From Verrucomicrobiota bacterium (GTDB lineage Bacteria > Verrucomicrobiota > Verrucomicrobiia > Chthoniobacterales > Chthoniobacteraceae), in NCBI GenBank assembly GCA_003402745.1, contig QQND01000002.1, positions 22,154 to 86,153 of the forward strand: a DNA stretch of 64,000 nucleotides. The letters run 5' to 3'. Positions 62,609 through 64,000 of this stretch are shown one piece after another (position 1 is the first letter of the stretch; the number at the start of each line of letters is the position of its first letter). Made by a program: the position numbers and the translations under genes. Under the pieces are notes generated by a model. The model had not been told where the DNA came from. It saw nothing but the letters and a program-made list of their open reading frames with translations, and searched no databases.

Positions 62609-64000
62609 TCACGCCACGATGGAGCGAACCACTTTCCCGTGGACGTCGGTAAGCCGGAACTGTCGCCCCTGAAAGCGGTAGGTGAGTTTTTCGTGGTCCA
62701 CACCGAGGAGATGCAAAACCGTTGCCTGGAGATCGTGCACGTGGACGGGATCCTGAACCGCGTTGACGGCAAAATCGTCGCTTTCGCCATGGGAGACACC
62801 CGCTTTAACGCCGCCGCCAGCCATCCAGACGGTGAAGGCGTAGGGGTGGTGGTCTCTGCCCCAGACCTTGCGGTTTTGGATATCGCCCTGGATGAAGGGA
62901 GTTCTGCCGAACTCGCCGCCCCAGATGACGAGGGTGTCCTCCAGCAGCCCGCGTTCTTTGAGGTCCGAGACGAGGGCGGCGCTGGGCTGGTCGGTGTCCG
63001 CGCACTGGGTGTAGAGTTCTGTGGTGAGGCTGTTGTGCTGGTCCCATCCGGCGTGCATGAGTTGGACGAACTGCACACCGCGCTCGACCATGCGACGGGC
63101 CATCAGGCAGTTGTGGGCAAAGGTGCCTGGTTCGGTGACTTGGGGGCCGTACCGCTCGAGCACGCTTTTGGGTTCGTTGGAAAGGTCGGTGAGTTCGGGG
63201 ACGCTGGCTTGCATCCGGTAGGCCATTTCGTATTGGGCAATGCGAGTGGCAATTTCCGGGTCGCCCGTGGCGGCGAGGTGGATTTGGTTGGCGGCTTGGA
63301 TGTCGTCGAGCATTCCCCGGCGGGTGTTGCGACTCATCCCGTCGGGGTTTGAGAGATAGAGGACGGGTTCCTGGCTTCCGCGAAACTTCACGCCTTGATA
63401 ACGGGTTGGTAGAAAACCGCTGCCCCAGTAGAAGTCGTAGAAGATTTGTCCGCAGCTGGTTCCTTTGCTTACAGAGGTCATGACGACGTACGAAGGGAGA
63501 TCCTGGTTGGCGGAGCCCAAGCCGTAGCTCAGCCAGGAGCCCATCGTGGGTCGGCCAGGGAGCTGGTTGCCGCTGAGCAAAAACGAGATGGCTGGGGCGT
63601 GGTTGACAGCATCCGTTTGCATGCCTTTGACGAAGCAAAGGTCGTCCGCAATTTGGGCGGTGTAGGGCAACAGATCGCTTACCCAAGCCCCGCTTTTGCC
63701 GCGTTGCTGGAAGGGTTCGACGTTGCCAAGGACCAGCCTGCCGGCAGTGGAGGCCGTCATGCTGCTGAAGCGGCGGCCTTTGAGGAACTCCTCGGGCATG
63801 ACCTGGCCATGGAGTTCGCGCAGTTTGGGTTTGTAGTCAAACAGCTCGACGTGACTAGGGCCGCCGTTTTGGAAGAGATAGATCACTCGCTTAGCTTTCG
63901 GCGCGAAGTGGGGCAGCTCGGGAAGCGGGAGCGCTCGGGCGGCGGCGGCGGGGGCGGGGGCGGGGGCGGGGGCGGGGGCGGGTGTGGGAAAGGGAGCGGA
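62609..64000 (-). CDS. DUF1501 protein (copy 3), 5' end beyond window
   Basis: The minus-strand frame is open to the window edge; the visible part is 463 residues. The start (Met at 63886) is internal, because the frame runs on upstream as LPLPELPHFAPKAKRVIYLF, which is part of DUF1501, preceded by an Ala-Pro-rich stretch encoded by a (CGGGGG) repeat. DUF1501 motifs: LFQNGGPSHVELFDYKPKL, VNHAPAISFLLSGNQLPGRP, FVQLMHAGWDQHNSLT, LVIWGGEFGRTPFIQG and GRDHHPYAFTVWMAGGG. It is convergent with the GDSL-propeller gene. The leader and Tat signal lie outside the window. Confidence 0.9.
   Translation of the reverse strand, partial: SAPFPTPAPAPAPAPAPAAAARALPLPELPHFAPKAKRVIYLFQNGGPSHVELFDYKPKLRELHGQVMPEEFLKGRRFSSMTASTAGRLVLGNVEPFQQRGKSGAWVSDLLPYTAQIADDLCFVKGMQTDAVNHAPAISFLLSGNQLPGRPTMGSWLSYGLGSANQDLPSYVVMTSVSKGTSCGQIFYDFYWGSGFLPTRYQGVKFRGSQEPVLYLSNPDGMSRNTRRGMLDDIQAANQIHLAATGDPEIATRIAQYEMAYRMQASVPELTDLSNEPKSVLERYGPQVTEPGTFAHNCLMARRMVERGVQFVQLMHAGWDQHNSLTTELYTQCADTDQPSAALVSDLKERGLLEDTLVIWGGEFGRTPFIQGDIQNRKVWGRDHHPYAFTVWMAGGGVKAGVSHGESDDFAVNAVQDPVHVHDLQATVLHLLGVDHEKLTYRFQGRQFRLTDVHGKVVRSIVA
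63949..63982. repeat. CGGGGG hexanucleotide tandem repeat
   Basis: Five perfect CGGGGG units plus a partial sixth, preceded by GGC triplets. On the minus strand it codes for an alternating Ala-Pro linker between the (unseen) export signal and the DUF1501 domain. Because the unit is six bases long, copy-number change alters linker length without breaking the frame. Confidence 0.9.

Noticed and set aside
1..64000. tRNA genes, rRNA, CRISPR arrays, integrase or phage genes
   Set aside because: No cloverleaf, repeat-spacer pattern or phage/integrase-like product was found by reading the gaps and proteins.

Overview
The window looks like chromosomal DNA of a Verrucomicrobiota (PVC-superphylum) bacterium of moderately high GC content. 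The evidence is the density of gene families that are abundant in Verrucomicrobia and Planctomycetes and rare elsewhere: DUF1501, DUF1552, DUF1549/DUF1553, DUF1587-1592-1588-1585 proteins, planctomycete-type c-type haem motifs, DUF1080, PVC-type propellers, PQQ-like propellers, pre-peptidase C-terminal (PPC) domain proteins, and an FHA-Ser/Thr kinase-WD40 receptor. The genus cannot be read from this. No rRNA, tRNA, CRISPR array or phage was seen, and no promoter or intrinsic terminator could be called with confidence.

Layout. (1) 1-14351, plus strand: a Bat/MoxR-type operon (C-terminal end of an unidentified gene, DUF58, BatA-like, VWA, small secreted protein, 1193-aa membrane coiled-coil protein). 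It continues through a 4-bp stop/start overlap into three redox/RiPP-like genes: a SagB-type nitroreductase lipoprotein, an OYE-GltD-like flavoprotein fusion and a YcaO ATP-dependent enzyme. This is the most unusual locus here. (2) 14379-15641, minus: a PQQ-like propeller protein. (3) 15866-22785, minus: ECF sigma factor, membrane anti-sigma-like protein, DUF1592-type cytochrome, DUF1552 protein with a probable 1-base frameshift at its 3' end, and a leucine-rich-repeat protein. (4) 22786-31146: two secreted parallel beta-helix (pectate-lyase-like) proteins flanking an FHA-kinase-WD40 transmembrane kinase, with gene fragments, including the start of a short-chain dehydrogenase. (5) 31147-38725, plus: a GntR winged-helix stub translationally overlapping a DUF1501 protein, then PPC, DUF1549/DUF1553 and cytochrome-WD40 genes. 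(6) 38958-41129: a PQQ-dependent dehydrogenase with an inserted cytochrome c domain. (7) 41161-42136: a decayed patch holding a truncated secreted-protein gene joined to the last part of an IS66-type transposase. (8) 42137-51282: housekeeping and envelope genes (HAD-UbiA fusion, polytopic membrane protein, class A penicillin-binding protein, TolC-like outer-membrane factor, PgeF, rRNA methyltransferase-like protein). (9) 51633-54080: lipoprotein, secreted esterase, DUF1080 protein. (10) 54282-62411: a second DUF1549/1553 and DUF1501 pair followed by a GDSL-propeller-HEAT-cytochrome protein. (11) 62609-64000, minus: a third DUF1501 protein, cut by the window end, with a GC-rich hexanucleotide repeat encoding an Ala-Pro linker.

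How the genes work together. The repeated DUF1501 / DUF1549-1553 / haem-motif sets are secreted or periplasmic redox/hydrolase-type modules whose biochemistry is largely unknown; one set is under its own ECF sigma/anti-sigma pair. Beta-helix proteins, an esterase, DUF1080 and PQQ enzymes point to a polysaccharide-degrading, envelope-oxidising lifestyle. The Bat operon is a membrane VWA/AAA-type module. Its fusion to SagB-OYE/GltD-YcaO suggests, as inference only, a post-translational modification or redox branch tied to that envelope complex.
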